DNA from: Mycobacterium sp. JS623 | GTDB taxonomy: Bacteria > Actinomycetota > Actinomycetes > Mycobacteriales > Mycobacteriaceae | Direction: 5' to 3' | Assembly: GCF_000328565.1 (NCBI RefSeq) | Contig: NC_019966.1 | Location: forward strand, 1,860,001-1,924,000 | DNA: 64,000 bases | Part shown: piece after piece, positions 1 to 9,382 of the stretch | Numbering within the stretch: the first letter of the stretch is position 1 | Layout of the letters: each line of letters begins with the position of its first letter | Notes under the pieces: generated by a model | Told to the model about the DNA's origin: nothing | What the model saw: the letters and a program-made list of their open reading frames with translations, nothing else | Databases searched by the model: none | Translations under genes and position numbers: made by a program

Positions 1-1
1 C

Positions 2-676
2 AAGCAGTTTGGTGACCGGATCGTCCTCAAGGGCGTCGACCTCGACATCCGCCACGGCGAGATCGTGGCGCTCGTCGGGCGCAGCGGCTCGGGCAAGTCG
101 ACGCTGCTGCGGGTGCTGGCCGGGCTGTCCGACGCGCACTGCGGCACCGTTGAGGTCGACGACCGGTTCGCCGTCGCGTTCCAGGAGTCCCGGCTCGTCC
201 CTTGGCTTTCCGTCGTACGCAACGTCGCCCTTGGTCTGCCCGATCCACGTCAGCGCCGCGACGGTAGTCACCGGGCGCGGGCGGTGCTCGACGAGGTCGG
301 CCTCGGTGGTCGCGCCGACGTCTGGCCGCTCACGCTCTCCGGCGGAGAAGCGCAGCGCGCCGCACTCGCGCGCGCACTCATCGCCGAGCCCGTCCTGCTC
401 TTGCTCGACGAGCCGTTCGCCGCGCTCGACGCGGTGACCCGGATCGCCATGCAGGATTTGTTGCTTCGGCTGTTCGACGAGCACGGCTTCGGCGTGCTGC
501 TCGTGACCCACGATGTCGCCGAAGCAGTGACGCTCGCTGACCGCGTCCTTGTCCTCGACAAGGGCCTCATCGCACACGAAGTCAAGGTCCGGCTCGACCG
601 TCCGCGACGGCACGCCGCACCCCAAAGCGCCCCGTACGCGGCGCATCTGCTTGAACTCCTTGGTGTCGAGCAATAG
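2..676 (+). CDS. ssuB: Sulfonate/nitrate-type ABC transporter ATPase, 5' end cut off
   Basis: ATP-binding subunit of an SsuABC/TauABC-type importer. The frame is open from base 2, so the N-terminus lies outside the window. Visible motifs are Walker A GRSGSGKST, a Q-loop (FQESRLVPW), the signature LSGGEAQR, Walker B LLLLDEP and the switch His in VTHD. The FQE-R-L-PW motif and the short length (about 225 residues) fit the SsuB/TauB/NrtD group. The gene ends 18 bp before the binding-protein gene, so the two are one operon; a permease should lie just upstream. Exact substrate unknown; sulfonate is inferred from family and neighbour. Confidence 0.9.
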   Translation, partial: KQFGDRIVLKGVDLDIRHGEIVALVGRSGSGKSTLLRVLAGLSDAHCGTVEVDDRFAVAFQESRLVPWLSVVRNVALGLPDPRQRRDGSHRARAVLDEVGLGGRADVWPLTLSGGEAQRAALARALIAEPVLLLLDEPFAALDAVTRIAMQDLLLRLFDEHGFGVLLVTHDVAEAVTLADRVLVLDKGLIAHEVKVRLDRPRRHAAPQSAPYAAHLLELLGVEQ

Positions 677-694
677 CACCACAGGAGGGGAACC

Positions 695-1669
695 GTGAAA
701 CGTACTCGCACCGCCGTGATCGCACTAGTCGCTGCTGCCTCACTCGCGCTCGCTGCGTGCGGCAGCGCCGACTCGCCGAAGCCCGATACGCCGGTCGATC
801 TCGGGTCGGTGACGTTGAAGATCGGCGATCAGAAAGGGGTCGCTCTCGAGCCGTTGATGCGCGCCGCCGGCGAGCTGGACAACCTGCCCTACAAGATCGA
901 CTTCTCCAATTTCACGTCGGGACCTACGGTCGTCGAGGCCGCTAGTGCCGGCGGGATTGACCTCGGCCAGGTCGGCAATACGCCGCCCATCTTCGGTCTG
1001 GCCGCGAAGGCGAACATCAAGATCGTCGGCGCGCTGTCGGCGACGGCGAAGGGCGACGCGATCCTTGTGGGCAAGGATTCCACCCTCACCTCCGTTGCGG
1101 ACCTGAAGGGCAAGCGGGTTGCGGTGGCCAAGGGCACTTCGGCCAACGCGAACCTTTTGCTGAACCTGAAGCGGGCCGGCCTGACGATGAGCGACATCGC
1201 ACCGGTCTACCTGCAACCCGGCGACGGCTACTCTGCGCTCACTCGCGGCGACGTGCAGGCGTGGGCGACGTGGGACCCTTACACGGCGATCGCCGAGCAG
1301 GAGGTCGGCGCCAAAGTGATCGCCACCGCTGAGCAGGCGTCCAACGGGTTCAACTTCTGGGTCGCCTCGGCCGATATGCTCGACGACCGCGGCAGGGTCG
1401 CCGCGATCAAGGACTTCCTGCGGCGCTTCGCCGACGCCACGGCCTGGTCCGAGCAGAACACCGACGCGTGGTCGGCGAACTACGCCGAGCTCACCCAGAT
1501 CAGTGCTGACGCGTCGAAGCTGATGTTGACCCGCTCGATCAAAAGGCCGATCCCGATCACCGAGGCGGTGATCGCCTCGGAGCAGCAACTCGCGGACGCG
1601 TTCACCGACGCGAAGGCGATCCCAGGCAAGGTCGAATTCGCCGACGCCGTCGATGAACGGTTCCAGTGA
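695..1669 (+). CDS. ssuA: Sulfonate-type ABC transporter substrate-binding lipoprotein
   Basis: A 324-residue periplasmic-type binding protein. The N-terminus is a lipoprotein signal: basic MKRTRT, a hydrophobic stretch, then lipobox LAAC, so it is probably anchored to the outer face of the membrane. The mature part has SsuA/NMT1-like features: TLKIGDQKG, a GQVGNTPPIFGLAA stretch, ADLKGKRVAVAKGTSAN and ATWDPYTAIAEQE. A ribosome site (aggagggg) precedes the ATG. It lies 18 bp after the ATPase gene. Because coenzyme M is itself a sulfonate and the next operon uses it, a link is tempting, but the ligand cannot be read from sequence. Confidence 0.88.
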   Translation: MKRTRTAVIALVAAASLALAACGSADSPKPDTPVDLGSVTLKIGDQKGVALEPLMRAAGELDNLPYKIDFSNFTSGPTVVEAASAGGIDLGQVGNTPPIFGLAAKANIKIVGALSATAKGDAILVGKDSTLTSVADLKGKRVAVAKGTSANANLLLNLKRAGLTMSDIAPVYLQPGDGYSALTRGDVQAWATWDPYTAIAEQEVGAKVIATAEQASNGFNFWVASADMLDDRGRVAAIKDFLRRFADATAWSEQNTDAWSANYAELTQISADASKLMLTRSIKRPIPITEAVIASEQQLADAFTDAKAIPGKVEFADAVDERFQ

Positions 1670-1914
1670 CACACCCGATGGGCTGGTCCGTTTCCATCTC
1701 GGCGGGGCCTCCGACGGATCAGCACGTCAGCGCGGAGCCCCTTCAGCGACAGCCAGAAGTACCGACAACCATCATCGGAGGCCTGTTAGTCCCGGGTGGA
1801 CATGTATCGGCCGCGAATTTGGTCCTGGACGGACTATCGCGGGCGCCGGTTTGTGACTAGCGTCTCATTCGTATACGTCGTGTGACGTAGGGAGGGCACA
1901 GGAGGTGCGACATC
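1670..1914. other. Intergenic region before the MEDS/PucR operon
   Basis: About 245 bp with no credible gene. It probably holds the promoter of the MEDS/PucR pair. A near-consensus ribosome site (aggaggt, 1901-1907) precedes the ATG at 1915. Just upstream is a patch (about 1866-1890) with short self-complementary pieces such as cgtatacg, but no clear operator. Confidence 0.4.
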
Positions 1915-2514
1915 ATGCTGACCACCGATACGGCGACTGTTGGCGTCATGGGGGTTTCCCTGGCGCCCGGGGATCACGTGTGCGCTTTCTACCCGGGCGC
2001 CGCGGAGCGCAATGAAATCTTGATTCCCTACCTGCGGGAGGGCTTGGATGCCGGCGACAAGTGCATTTGCATCGTCTCGGACGCCACAGCGCCCGACGGC
2101 GAGCTGGACTCGGTTCGATGTCACTCACACAACAGTGATCAACTGGCCGTCGACCGTAGTGGCGACACGTACCTCAAAGGTGGCGGTTTCTCCGCGGATC
2201 GGATGTTGGAGTACTGGGACTCGGCGATAAGTCAGGCGATGGAGGACGGATACACCTTCGCCCGGGGTGCTGGCGAGATGACATGGGCCCTGGAGACGAT
2301 GCCTGGTGTGGAGAATCTGGTGACCTACGAGTTCGAGCTCAACGACTTCCTCAAGAAGTATCCAGCCGTTATTGTCTGCCTCTATGAGCTCGGCCGATTC
2401 AGCGGTGAAATGTTGGTCGAAGTTCTCAAGACACACCCAAAGGTGATCTTGGGCGGGATTGTGCTGGAGAATCCGTACTATCTCGACCACGCCGAATATC
2501 TTGCTTCTCGCTAG
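1915..2514 (+). CDS. MEDS-domain (DcmR-type) sensory protein
   Basis: A 199-residue stand-alone MEDS domain, the sensory module first described in methanogen and methylotroph regulators such as DcmR. Family features are LAPGDHVCAFYPG at the start, a GLDAGDKCICIV strand and a C-terminal LENPYYL. There is no DNA-binding domain, so it probably acts through a partner; the next gene, 10 bp downstream, encodes a PucR-type activator. A strong Shine-Dalgarno sequence fixes the start. Inferred role: sensing an alkene, epoxide or related small molecule for the downstream operon. Confidence 0.8.
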   Translation: MLTTDTATVGVMGVSLAPGDHVCAFYPGAAERNEILIPYLREGLDAGDKCICIVSDATAPDGELDSVRCHSHNSDQLAVDRSGDTYLKGGGFSADRMLEYWDSAISQAMEDGYTFARGAGEMTWALETMPGVENLVTYEFELNDFLKKYPAVIVCLYELGRFSGEMLVEVLKTHPKVILGGIVLENPYYLDHAEYLASR

Positions 2515-2524
2515 GTCGTGGCGC

Positions 2525-4267
2525 GTGGCCGTAGCGCAAGAGGATGTCTCAACGGAGAGCTATATCGAGCTGCGCGAGCAGATCTCGAATCTCCAGGGAT
2601 TGCTGATGCTTTCGTTGTTGATGACCCAGAGTGGCGACGAAAACAAGATCATCCAACTCAGCATCACATCTGTTCCCTCGTTCTACCGATGTCCATTTGT
2701 CGGAATTCATCTAAACGACCGTGGCTGGCAGAATCCTCTTGACCCCCACGATGTCTCGTTGGAGCGCATCGAGCTCGAGCCTCAGCTCAAGGCCCTTGGC
2801 CCATCCGGTGGCGTGCTCAACTTCACGAGATACTCATGGTGTGTGGCATTGCCGCTTCGCGGCCTAGAGGCGCACATTGGATACTTCGTTGTCGCTGCGG
2901 AGGCGGAGCCGTCCACCGGCGAACAGTTCCTTATCCGTGTTCTGGCGCAGCAGACCGGCGTTGCGCTAGCCAACGCCCGCCTTCATCGCAAAGAACAGGC
3001 CAGTACTGAGGCCCTACGGCGCAGCAATGTGGCTCTGGCCGAAAGTGTGACGGCCCTGGAATACGCCGCCAACATCCACGCCCGCTTCACCGAGATCGCA
3101 ACGAAGGGCCAAGGCGAAGAAGGCATTGCCACCGCGCTGCACGAGCTGACCGGGCTTCCCGTGGCCATCGAGGACCGCTTCGGGAACTTGCGAGCGTGGG
3201 CTGGCCCCGACTGCCCGGACCCCTATCCAAAAGACGACCCTGCGACGCGAGAGGCCATGCTGCAACGCTGCGTGCAGGCCGGAGAACCGATTCGTCAGGG
3301 CGGTCGGCTGTCCGCGGTGGCCAACCCGCGCGTGGACATCATGGGTGTCCTGTCCCTGATTGACCCACAAGCTGTTGCCGGAGATCAGGCCCAGGTTGCT
3401 CTCGAGCACGGAACCACAGTGCTGGCAATGGAGTTGGCACGCCTACGTAGCCTCGCGGAGGCCGAGCTGCGTCTACGTCGCGACCTGGTCGAAGAGCTGC
3501 TCCTCGGCACCGGAGACGAGAGCGCGCTGGCACGCGCCGAAGCGCTAGGTCACGATCTTGGCCGATGCCACCGTGTACTGATCGTTGAGCCACAGGGCCG
3601 CACTGCTGACATGGACAAGTTCTTCCATGCTGTCCGCCGCGCAGCGCGCAATGCTCAACTGGGTTCACTGATTGTCGCCCGCGCCAGCACGGTGGTCATT
3701 CTCTCCGACGCCGAAGTGGATCGAGAGAAGTTCCTGTCAGCAATCAGCACCTCCGTCGGCGACGACAATTTTCGCGTCGGCGTCGGAGGGTGGTGCGACC
3801 GTCCGGAGGACTTTCCCCGGTCCTACCACGAGGCTCAACTCGCACTGAAGATGCAAAGGAGAAGCGGCACAGCCACCGCCGCCGGCGTCATTTTCTACGA
3901 CGAACTCGGCGTCTACCGCATCCTTGCCGAAGTTGAGAATCAGCAATCCATTGAAAGCTTCGTACGCCAATGGCTGGGCCCCCTACTCGATTACGACGCA
4001 GCGAAGGGGTCGCAAATGGTAGCCACGCTGGCAGGCTATTTGCAGTGCGGTGGCCACTACGACACGACCACGGCGGCACTGTACATCCACCGCAGCACAC
4101 TGAAGTACCGGCTGTCCCGTATCCGGGATTTGCTCGGGATCGACATCAACGACCCCGAGGCCCGATTCAATCTCGAACTGGCAGCCCGGGCGTGGGGAAC
4201 GCTGGAGGAACTGGCAGCAGGACAGGGTCATATGTCCCCGCCGGCCGAGGTTGACCCGTCCGTCTAG
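2525..4267 (+). CDS. PucR/CdaR-family transcriptional regulator with GAF domain
   Basis: About 580 residues if translation starts at GTG 2525, ten bases after the MEDS gene; a longer frame starts at 2459 but overlaps that gene by 56 bases. Residues about 20-160 look like a GAF domain ending in VLAQQTGVALANARL. A middle region contains RRDLVEELLLGTGDE and a CdaR-like domain. The C-terminus is the PucR helix-turn-helix (LYIHRSTLKYRLSRIRDLLG), which usually activates catabolic genes. With the MEDS protein it is the obvious candidate regulator of the CoA-transferase/etn operon downstream. Regulator pairs are remembered from other etn clusters, but I could not check this. Confidence 0.85.
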   Translation: MAVAQEDVSTESYIELREQISNLQGLLMLSLLMTQSGDENKIIQLSITSVPSFYRCPFVGIHLNDRGWQNPLDPHDVSLERIELEPQLKALGPSGGVLNFTRYSWCVALPLRGLEAHIGYFVVAAEAEPSTGEQFLIRVLAQQTGVALANARLHRKEQASTEALRRSNVALAESVTALEYAANIHARFTEIATKGQGEEGIATALHELTGLPVAIEDRFGNLRAWAGPDCPDPYPKDDPATREAMLQRCVQAGEPIRQGGRLSAVANPRVDIMGVLSLIDPQAVAGDQAQVALEHGTTVLAMELARLRSLAEAELRLRRDLVEELLLGTGDESALARAEALGHDLGRCHRVLIVEPQGRTADMDKFFHAVRRAARNAQLGSLIVARASTVVILSDAEVDREKFLSAISTSVGDDNFRVGVGGWCDRPEDFPRSYHEAQLALKMQRRSGTATAAGVIFYDELGVYRILAEVENQQSIESFVRQWLGPLLDYDAAKGSQMVATLAGYLQCGGHYDTTTAALYIHRSTLKYRLSRIRDLLGIDINDPEARFNLELAARAWGTLEELAAGQGHMSPPAEVDPSV

Positions 4268-4400
4268 CCCCGCAGGCTATATCCCGCCGACTGGCAGGCC
4301 ATTACCTTTGGGACGTTGTGATTCCCGACGTGCTCAGCGGATTAGCTTTCCACGATGTCCCACGTCGGTTCAGTGGACTGACAGGATGCGCGGGTATTCG

Positions 4401-5309
4401 ATGAGCAGGTTCTCCCCGTACGTGGACAAGCGCAGATCATTGTCCGAGGCGGCGCAGCTGATCCAGAGTGGCAACATCGTTGCCCTGGGCGGTGGTCTGT
4501 GCGGCCGACTTCCAATGGCATTGGTGCGCGAGATGATTCGGCTCGACCGCCACGATCTGCATCTGGTCGGATCCGCGCACAGCATTGACGTCGACATGCT
4601 GGTGGCAGCGGGAAGTGTTGCGATCTGCGAAGAAAGCTACGTCGGCTTTGAACAGGACCTGGGTTTGGCTCCGGCTTTTCGCCTCGCTGCCACCTCGGGC
4701 ACGATCGAGGTACGGGAGAGTTGCTGCGCGACGATCCTCACGCAGCTGCGCGCGGCCGAAATGGGGGTACCCTTCCTGCCCGTTCGTGGCGTGAAAGGAA
4801 CCGGGATCGCCAGCCTGCACCGGGAGTACGGCCAAATCGAATGCCCCTTCACCGGTGAGAAGCTCACGGCGGTACCGCCCCTGGTTCCCGACGTGGCGTG
4901 CATCCACGCACCGCTCGGCGACAGATACGGCAACTTGCACATCGACCAACCGTTTGTTCTGGATGAGCGGTTTGCCTCCGCGTCGACTCGAGTGGTGGCA
5001 ACAGTCGAGAGCGTCAAGAGCCCCGAAGCCGTGGCCGCGGCGGGCATTGTCATTCCCGGTCACCTGGTGACCGCGGTGGCCGAGGTGCCTTTCGGAGCCC
5101 ATCCATCGTCGTGCTATCCCCAATACGCCTACGACCGAACGCATTTGAGGACGTATCTCGACGCGGCCAAACAAGGACCCGAAGCCGTCTCAGCCTATCT
5201 GGAGCGTTACGTCTACCGCGGGGAGGAATCCTACCGCCAGGAAATCGATGCACAACGTCTGACGGGGTGGACGGGCTCGACACAGCAATGGCAGGAGTTG
5301 TTTCAATGA
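4401..5309 (+). CDS. CoA transferase, subunit A
   Basis: A 302-residue subunit of a two-subunit family I CoA transferase of the glutaconate/3-oxoacid type. It shows the glycine-rich N-terminal segment (IVALGGGLCGRLPMALVREM) and DVACIHAPLGDRYGN near the centre. Start chosen at ATG 4401 (MSRFSPYVDKR); ATG 4386 and a frame opening at 4251 also exist, the latter overlapping the regulator. The stop overlaps the ATG of subunit B (ATGA at 5306-5309), so they are translationally coupled. In this operon the likely job is activating the acid product of the epoxide pathway, for instance acetoacetate to acetoacetyl-CoA; this is inference. Confidence 0.85.
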   Translation: MSRFSPYVDKRRSLSEAAQLIQSGNIVALGGGLCGRLPMALVREMIRLDRHDLHLVGSAHSIDVDMLVAAGSVAICEESYVGFEQDLGLAPAFRLAATSGTIEVRESCCATILTQLRAAEMGVPFLPVRGVKGTGIASLHREYGQIECPFTGEKLTAVPPLVPDVACIHAPLGDRYGNLHIDQPFVLDERFASASTRVVATVESVKSPEAVAAAGIVIPGHLVTAVAEVPFGAHPSSCYPQYAYDRTHLRTYLDAAKQGPEAVSAYLERYVYRGEESYRQEIDAQRLTGWTGSTQQWQELFQ

Positions 5310-6148
5310 GCGGTGACGAATGGAGCTTCGACGAGTGGTTCGTGGTGGCACTGGCGCGGACCATTCGCGACAGGGAAGCCGTCTTTCACGGTTTCGCCAG
5401 CCCCTGCGCGCAGGTCGCAATGCATGTTGCGCGTCGCACCCATGCGCGCGACATGATCCTGATCGAGGGCGCCACATATGCGGTCAATCCCGACCCCGTG
5501 TTTATCCCACCAACGGGCAACGACCTAGCCCTGCATCGCGACGCGGCGTACAGAATGCGATTCGAAGAATTCTTCGACGCTGCGCTGCGCGGCGACATCG
5601 ACCGCATGTTCGTCTCCGGCGGGCAGATCGACGGATACGGCAACACCAACGTGACCGCCATCGGCCCAGATCCGCTGCGGCCCAAAGTCAAACTGGGTGG
5701 AGGCGGCGGCGGATGTAACATATCGGCCACCATCGGGGAACTCACGCTGTGGACAACACGGCACCGAAGCGGTCGCACGTTGGTCGACAAGGTGGACTTC
5801 ATCACCGATATCGGCCACAAGACCCCGCAGGGGTCGCGCACAGAGCTCGGCTACACCGGGCGCGGTCCAAAGTGGCTCATCACGGAACTCGGGGTGTTCG
5901 ACTTCTCGGCCGACAACCACGCGCGCCTCCGTGCGGTGTGGCCCGACGTCACCATCGACGAGGTTCGTGCCGCAACGAAGTTCGACCTCATCGTCGACCT
6001 CTCGCCCGGACTGTTGCACCCACCGAGCGTCGCCGAGCTCGCGGAGGTGCGCGCCATCGACCCGCTGGCATGTCGGCGCCTGGAATTCGACCAGCGTGAA
6101 CTCGGCCGGCGCTTCCGCCGGACAGATCACGCGCCATGCTGCTGCTGA
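5306..6148 (+). CDS. CoA transferase, subunit B
   Basis: The 280-residue partner of the preceding subunit, starting in a 4-nt ATGA overlap. Recognisable features are a central GGQIDGYGNTNVTAIG segment, the polyglycine patch KLGGGGGGCNIS and a C-terminal LIVDLSPGLLHPPSVAEL. It resembles glutaconate CoA-transferase and IpdB-type beta subunits. A glutamate sits in MILIEGATYAVNP, but I cannot be sure this is the catalytic residue because the usual ENG/ESG motif is not exact. Its end overlaps the next gene by 13 bases, so transferase and synthetase are one transcript. Confidence 0.83.
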   Translation: MSGDEWSFDEWFVVALARTIRDREAVFHGFASPCAQVAMHVARRTHARDMILIEGATYAVNPDPVFIPPTGNDLALHRDAAYRMRFEEFFDAALRGDIDRMFVSGGQIDGYGNTNVTAIGPDPLRPKVKLGGGGGGCNISATIGELTLWTTRHRSGRTLVDKVDFITDIGHKTPQGSRTELGYTGRGPKWLITELGVFDFSADNHARLRAVWPDVTIDEVRAATKFDLIVDLSPGLLHPPSVAELAEVRAIDPLACRRLEFDQRELGRRFRRTDHAPCCC

Positions 6149-8130
6149 CCGCACTGTTCACGCCGCGGCGTGTGCTGTTAGTCGGCGCCTCACAGCGGCC
6201 GGGCACACTCGGCCGGCTACTCACGGAGAACCTTGGAGCATTCCCCGGCGAACTCATCTGCAAGGGCAGCGGTGACGTGCTCGGCGAGGACTGTCACGAC
6301 ATCGATTTAGCGGTCGTCGCGACACCAGGCCCAATCGTTGCCTCGATAGTCGATCAGCTGGCGCGCAAAGCGACGGTGATCGTGGTGCTGTCCGCGGGCT
6401 TCGCCGAGACTGGCACCGCGGGCAGGGATCGGCAGGCGGAGGTCATTGCTGCGGCGCGCCCCGCGCGGGTGATCGGCCCGAACTGCTTTGGCGTGCAGGA
6501 CTGTAACGCTCTTTTGAACGCGTCGATCGCGGGCGGCCTACCGCTGGCCGGTGGCGGGATTGCCTTGGTGAGTCAGGCAGGAACCTACGCCATGGCAGCG
6601 CGGGCGTACTCCCATGACGACCGGGTTCGGTTCAGCAAGGTCATCGCGCTCGGCAATGCCGCCGATGTGTCCGCCGCCGAACTCCTGGCCGAGTTTCGGA
6701 GCGACCCCACGAGCACGACGTTGTGTTTTGCCGTGGAGAGCCTGCCCGACGCGCGAGCGTTCATCGAACAAGTTCGGTTGACCACACCTTGTAAACCTGT
6801 GGTGGTGTACAAGGCCGGCCAGACGGATGCCGGTGCACGCTCAGCGGCAAGCCATACCGGCGCCGTGGCGGCGCCGAGCTCGATGCTGCGCGACGCGTTG
6901 GCGCAGGCGGGCGCCGCCCAGGTGAGTTCAGGCGAGGAACTCTTTGACACCGCACAGGCATTCGACATGCAGCCGCTACTCGCGGGGCCACGTATCGGCG
7001 TGGTGTCCAATTCAGGAGGTGCCGCCGTCGAGATGGTCGACGCACTTGCCCAACAGGGATTGTCGGTTCCTGTCTTATCGGATGCGTTGCGTGACCGCAT
7101 TGCCGCTCTGCTCCCCGGATTTGCCAGCGCGCGCAATCCGGTAGACATCACGCCGGTATGGTCACGATATTCTCAGCTCTATCCGGGGATCGCCGAAATC
7201 CTTGCTGAGTCAGGAGAACTCGATGCCGTGGTGGTTCTGCTCACGCATCGAGCCGCTGAGGACGAGGAGACCGTTCAGGCCATCGCTACCCGTTGTGGTG
7301 GGTCGAGACCACCGACTGCCGCGGTCCCGATCTATGTGTGCACGATCGTCGGCCGCGCGGTTCGCGCTACGCTACAACCACTGCAGGATGCCGGCATTCC
7401 GTGTTTTGACGGACCCACTCGCAGCGCGCGAGCCGTCGGGCATGTCTACCGCTACAGCCAAGCGCGCGCGCGCGGAGTAACGCCCCTGCAGCCGCTTCCC
7501 GATCCGTCACGTCCACAACTTTCGAAGGATCAGACCGAGTTGGCAGAATTGCTGACTCGTTTCGGGATACCCACCGCCCCGAGCAGGCTGTGCCGCTCCC
7601 TCGACGAAGTCGAGCACACCGATGTCCAGTTCCCTGCGGTGATTAAGATCGCCGCTGCCGAACACCGCACGGAGCGCGACGGCGTACGCCTGAACATCAA
7701 GTCCCGGCACGAGCTGACAGCAGCCGCCGCAGATCTGATCACCCGCGCTGGCGGCGGCGGACTCCTCGTGCAGCCCCAGCTCGCCGGTGTCGAAATCATG
7801 GTGGGTGCGGTAAACGATTCCTCGTTGGGGCCCGTGGTGATGGTGGGCCTTGGCGGGATATGGGTAGAAATCCTCAACGACATAGCCTTCGCGCTGGCAC
7901 CAATTCGACACCGCGAGGCGGTCGCTCTCATCTCCGGATTGGCTGGCTACCCGATCCTGTCCGGCGCCCGGGGAACATCCCCGATCAACCTGGACCGCTT
8001 GGCGGATGTTGTCGTGCAGGTGGGGCAGCTGTGCGCTGAGTACCCCGATATCTCGACGCTGACGTTGAATCCGGTCATCGTGACCGACACGGACGCTGTC
8101 GCGGTCGACTGGAAATCGACGTCCCTGTAG
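6136..8130 (+). CDS. NDP-forming acyl-CoA synthetase (fused alpha-beta)
   Basis: A 664-residue ADP-forming acyl-CoA ligase of the acetyl/pimeloyl-CoA synthetase family. An N-terminal CoA-binding Rossmann domain (RRVLLVGASQRPGTLGRLL, VIGPNCFGVQD) is followed by succinyl-CoA-ligase-like domains containing the phospho-histidine motif SHTGAVAAP (His240). A C-terminal ATP-grasp domain follows (from about residue 450, with QLAGVEIMVGAVND). Family members interconvert acid, CoA and ATP with acyl-CoA, ADP and phosphate. It overlaps CoA-transferase subunit B and is followed after 105 bp by etnE. Likely role: a second route for CoA activation of a pathway acid; substrate unknown. Confidence 0.85.
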   Translation: MLLLTALFTPRRVLLVGASQRPGTLGRLLTENLGAFPGELICKGSGDVLGEDCHDIDLAVVATPGPIVASIVDQLARKATVIVVLSAGFAETGTAGRDRQAEVIAAARPARVIGPNCFGVQDCNALLNASIAGGLPLAGGGIALVSQAGTYAMAARAYSHDDRVRFSKVIALGNAADVSAAELLAEFRSDPTSTTLCFAVESLPDARAFIEQVRLTTPCKPVVVYKAGQTDAGARSAASHTGAVAAPSSMLRDALAQAGAAQVSSGEELFDTAQAFDMQPLLAGPRIGVVSNSGGAAVEMVDALAQQGLSVPVLSDALRDRIAALLPGFASARNPVDITPVWSRYSQLYPGIAEILAESGELDAVVVLLTHRAAEDEETVQAIATRCGGSRPPTAAVPIYVCTIVGRAVRATLQPLQDAGIPCFDGPTRSARAVGHVYRYSQARARGVTPLQPLPDPSRPQLSKDQTELAELLTRFGIPTAPSRLCRSLDEVEHTDVQFPAVIKIAAAEHRTERDGVRLNIKSRHELTAAAADLITRAGGGGLLVQPQLAGVEIMVGAVNDSSLGPVVMVGLGGIWVEILNDIAFALAPIRHREAVALISGLAGYPILSGARGTSPINLDRLADVVVQVGQLCAEYPDISTLTLNPVIVTDTDAVAVDWKSTSL

Positions 8131-8235
8131 GACACGTCTGGCCCGTCACTTGGGCTCGTGGGGACGACGCGGTGGGAGCGGTGTCGTTTTAGCCTGGCAG
8201 CTGGACTATTTGCCCGTTATGAAGGAGCGAACACA

Positions 8236-9345
8236 ATGAAAGTTGGGTCGACAGACGTCCTGCTGCCCACGACTATGGTTGGCAACTATCCGAACCCGCG
8301 GTGGTACGACGGACACGGATTCGCTCAATTCCCCAAGGGGGAATTTGTCTACGACGCGATCAGCAGAGAAGCGTTTGAAGATGCGGTTCTGGCTATCGTC
8401 CACGACCAAGAAGCAGCTGGACTCGACATCATTTCCGACGGGAAGGTCTATGGCGGGGACTCACCGTACGCATCGATCATCTATCACTACTACGAGCGTA
8501 TGAGCGGATTCAGACCGTCGGGAACAAACATCGGACTGCCGATCTACTCCACCCTGTACTCGCCGATCGTGGAATCCGAAGTACAACGCGAGCATCCCTT
8601 CCATCTAGCGACGCTTCGAGCCACCCGAAAGGCAACGAAGAAGCCAGTCAAGGTGTCCTACGTTGGTATTCAGGTACTGGCCGCTGCGGCGACGAACAAT
8701 TTTTACTCCGAAGAACGCGAACTGGGCATCGCAATCGCGAAGGCGTTCAAAGAGGACTTCAAAGAGATCGAGCAGAACGGCTGCGACATCATCCAACTCG
8801 ACGAGTTCGTGTGGCCCTATGGCATCGGGGACTGGGAGGTCGATGCGATCAACTACGCGATGGAGGGCATCAGCTGCGACTTCTGGGTTCATACCTGCTG
8901 GGGAAACTACTCGGGTACACCAGGGTATTTGCCGGAGGAGAATGAAAAGGAATTCGGCGCCTGGGTCCTCGACAAGAGGACCAGCCACTCGGCCGGAACT
9001 GAGCGTGCGGCAGCAATCTTCCCGAAGGTGCTGCAAACCAATATCACCGCATTGAACTACGAGGTGGGTCGGACCGGGCCTGATGATCTCAAACCACTTC
9101 TCGACAACAACTGGGACCGCCCGTTTGTCGCTGGTGTCATCGACGTCAAATCAACGATCACCGAAACAGCCGACGAGGTAGCCGACCGGATCAGGTCGGT
9201 GCTGGAATTTGTCCCGGCTGAGCAGCTTGCGCTGTCCACAGACTGCGGATTGATCAACCTCAACCGGATGATCTCGGCGAGCAAACTGCACGCACTGGCC
9301 GATGGCGCGGCGATCGTTCGTGCCGAACTAACCAGACGTAACTAG
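8236..9345 (+). CDS. etnE: Epoxyalkane:coenzyme M transferase
   Basis: A 369-residue, cobalamin-independent methionine-synthase-like enzyme that opens an epoxide with the thiol of coenzyme M, giving a 2-hydroxyalkyl-CoM. The N-terminal NYPNPRWYD motif is characteristic of EtnE/XecA transferases, as is the C-terminal VKSTITETADEVADR. The zinc ligands can be proposed as His219 and Cys221 (VHTCWGN) and Cys337 (STDCGL). A ribosome site (aaggagcga) lies 8 bp before ATG 8236; the longer frame from 8158 has no such support. The position just before etnABCD matches known etnEABCD clusters of ethene- and propene-using actinobacteria. Confidence 0.95.
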   Translation: MKVGSTDVLLPTTMVGNYPNPRWYDGHGFAQFPKGEFVYDAISREAFEDAVLAIVHDQEAAGLDIISDGKVYGGDSPYASIIYHYYERMSGFRPSGTNIGLPIYSTLYSPIVESEVQREHPFHLATLRATRKATKKPVKVSYVGIQVLAAAATNNFYSEERELGIAIAKAFKEDFKEIEQNGCDIIQLDEFVWPYGIGDWEVDAINYAMEGISCDFWVHTCWGNYSGTPGYLPEENEKEFGAWVLDKRTSHSAGTERAAAIFPKVLQTNITALNYEVGRTGPDDLKPLLDNNWDRPFVAGVIDVKSTITETADEVADRIRSVLEFVPAEQLALSTDCGLINLNRMISASKLHALADGAAIVRAELTRRN

Positions 9346-9382
9346 TTGCGGCACTGGTACATCGCGAAAGGCGGATCAAATC

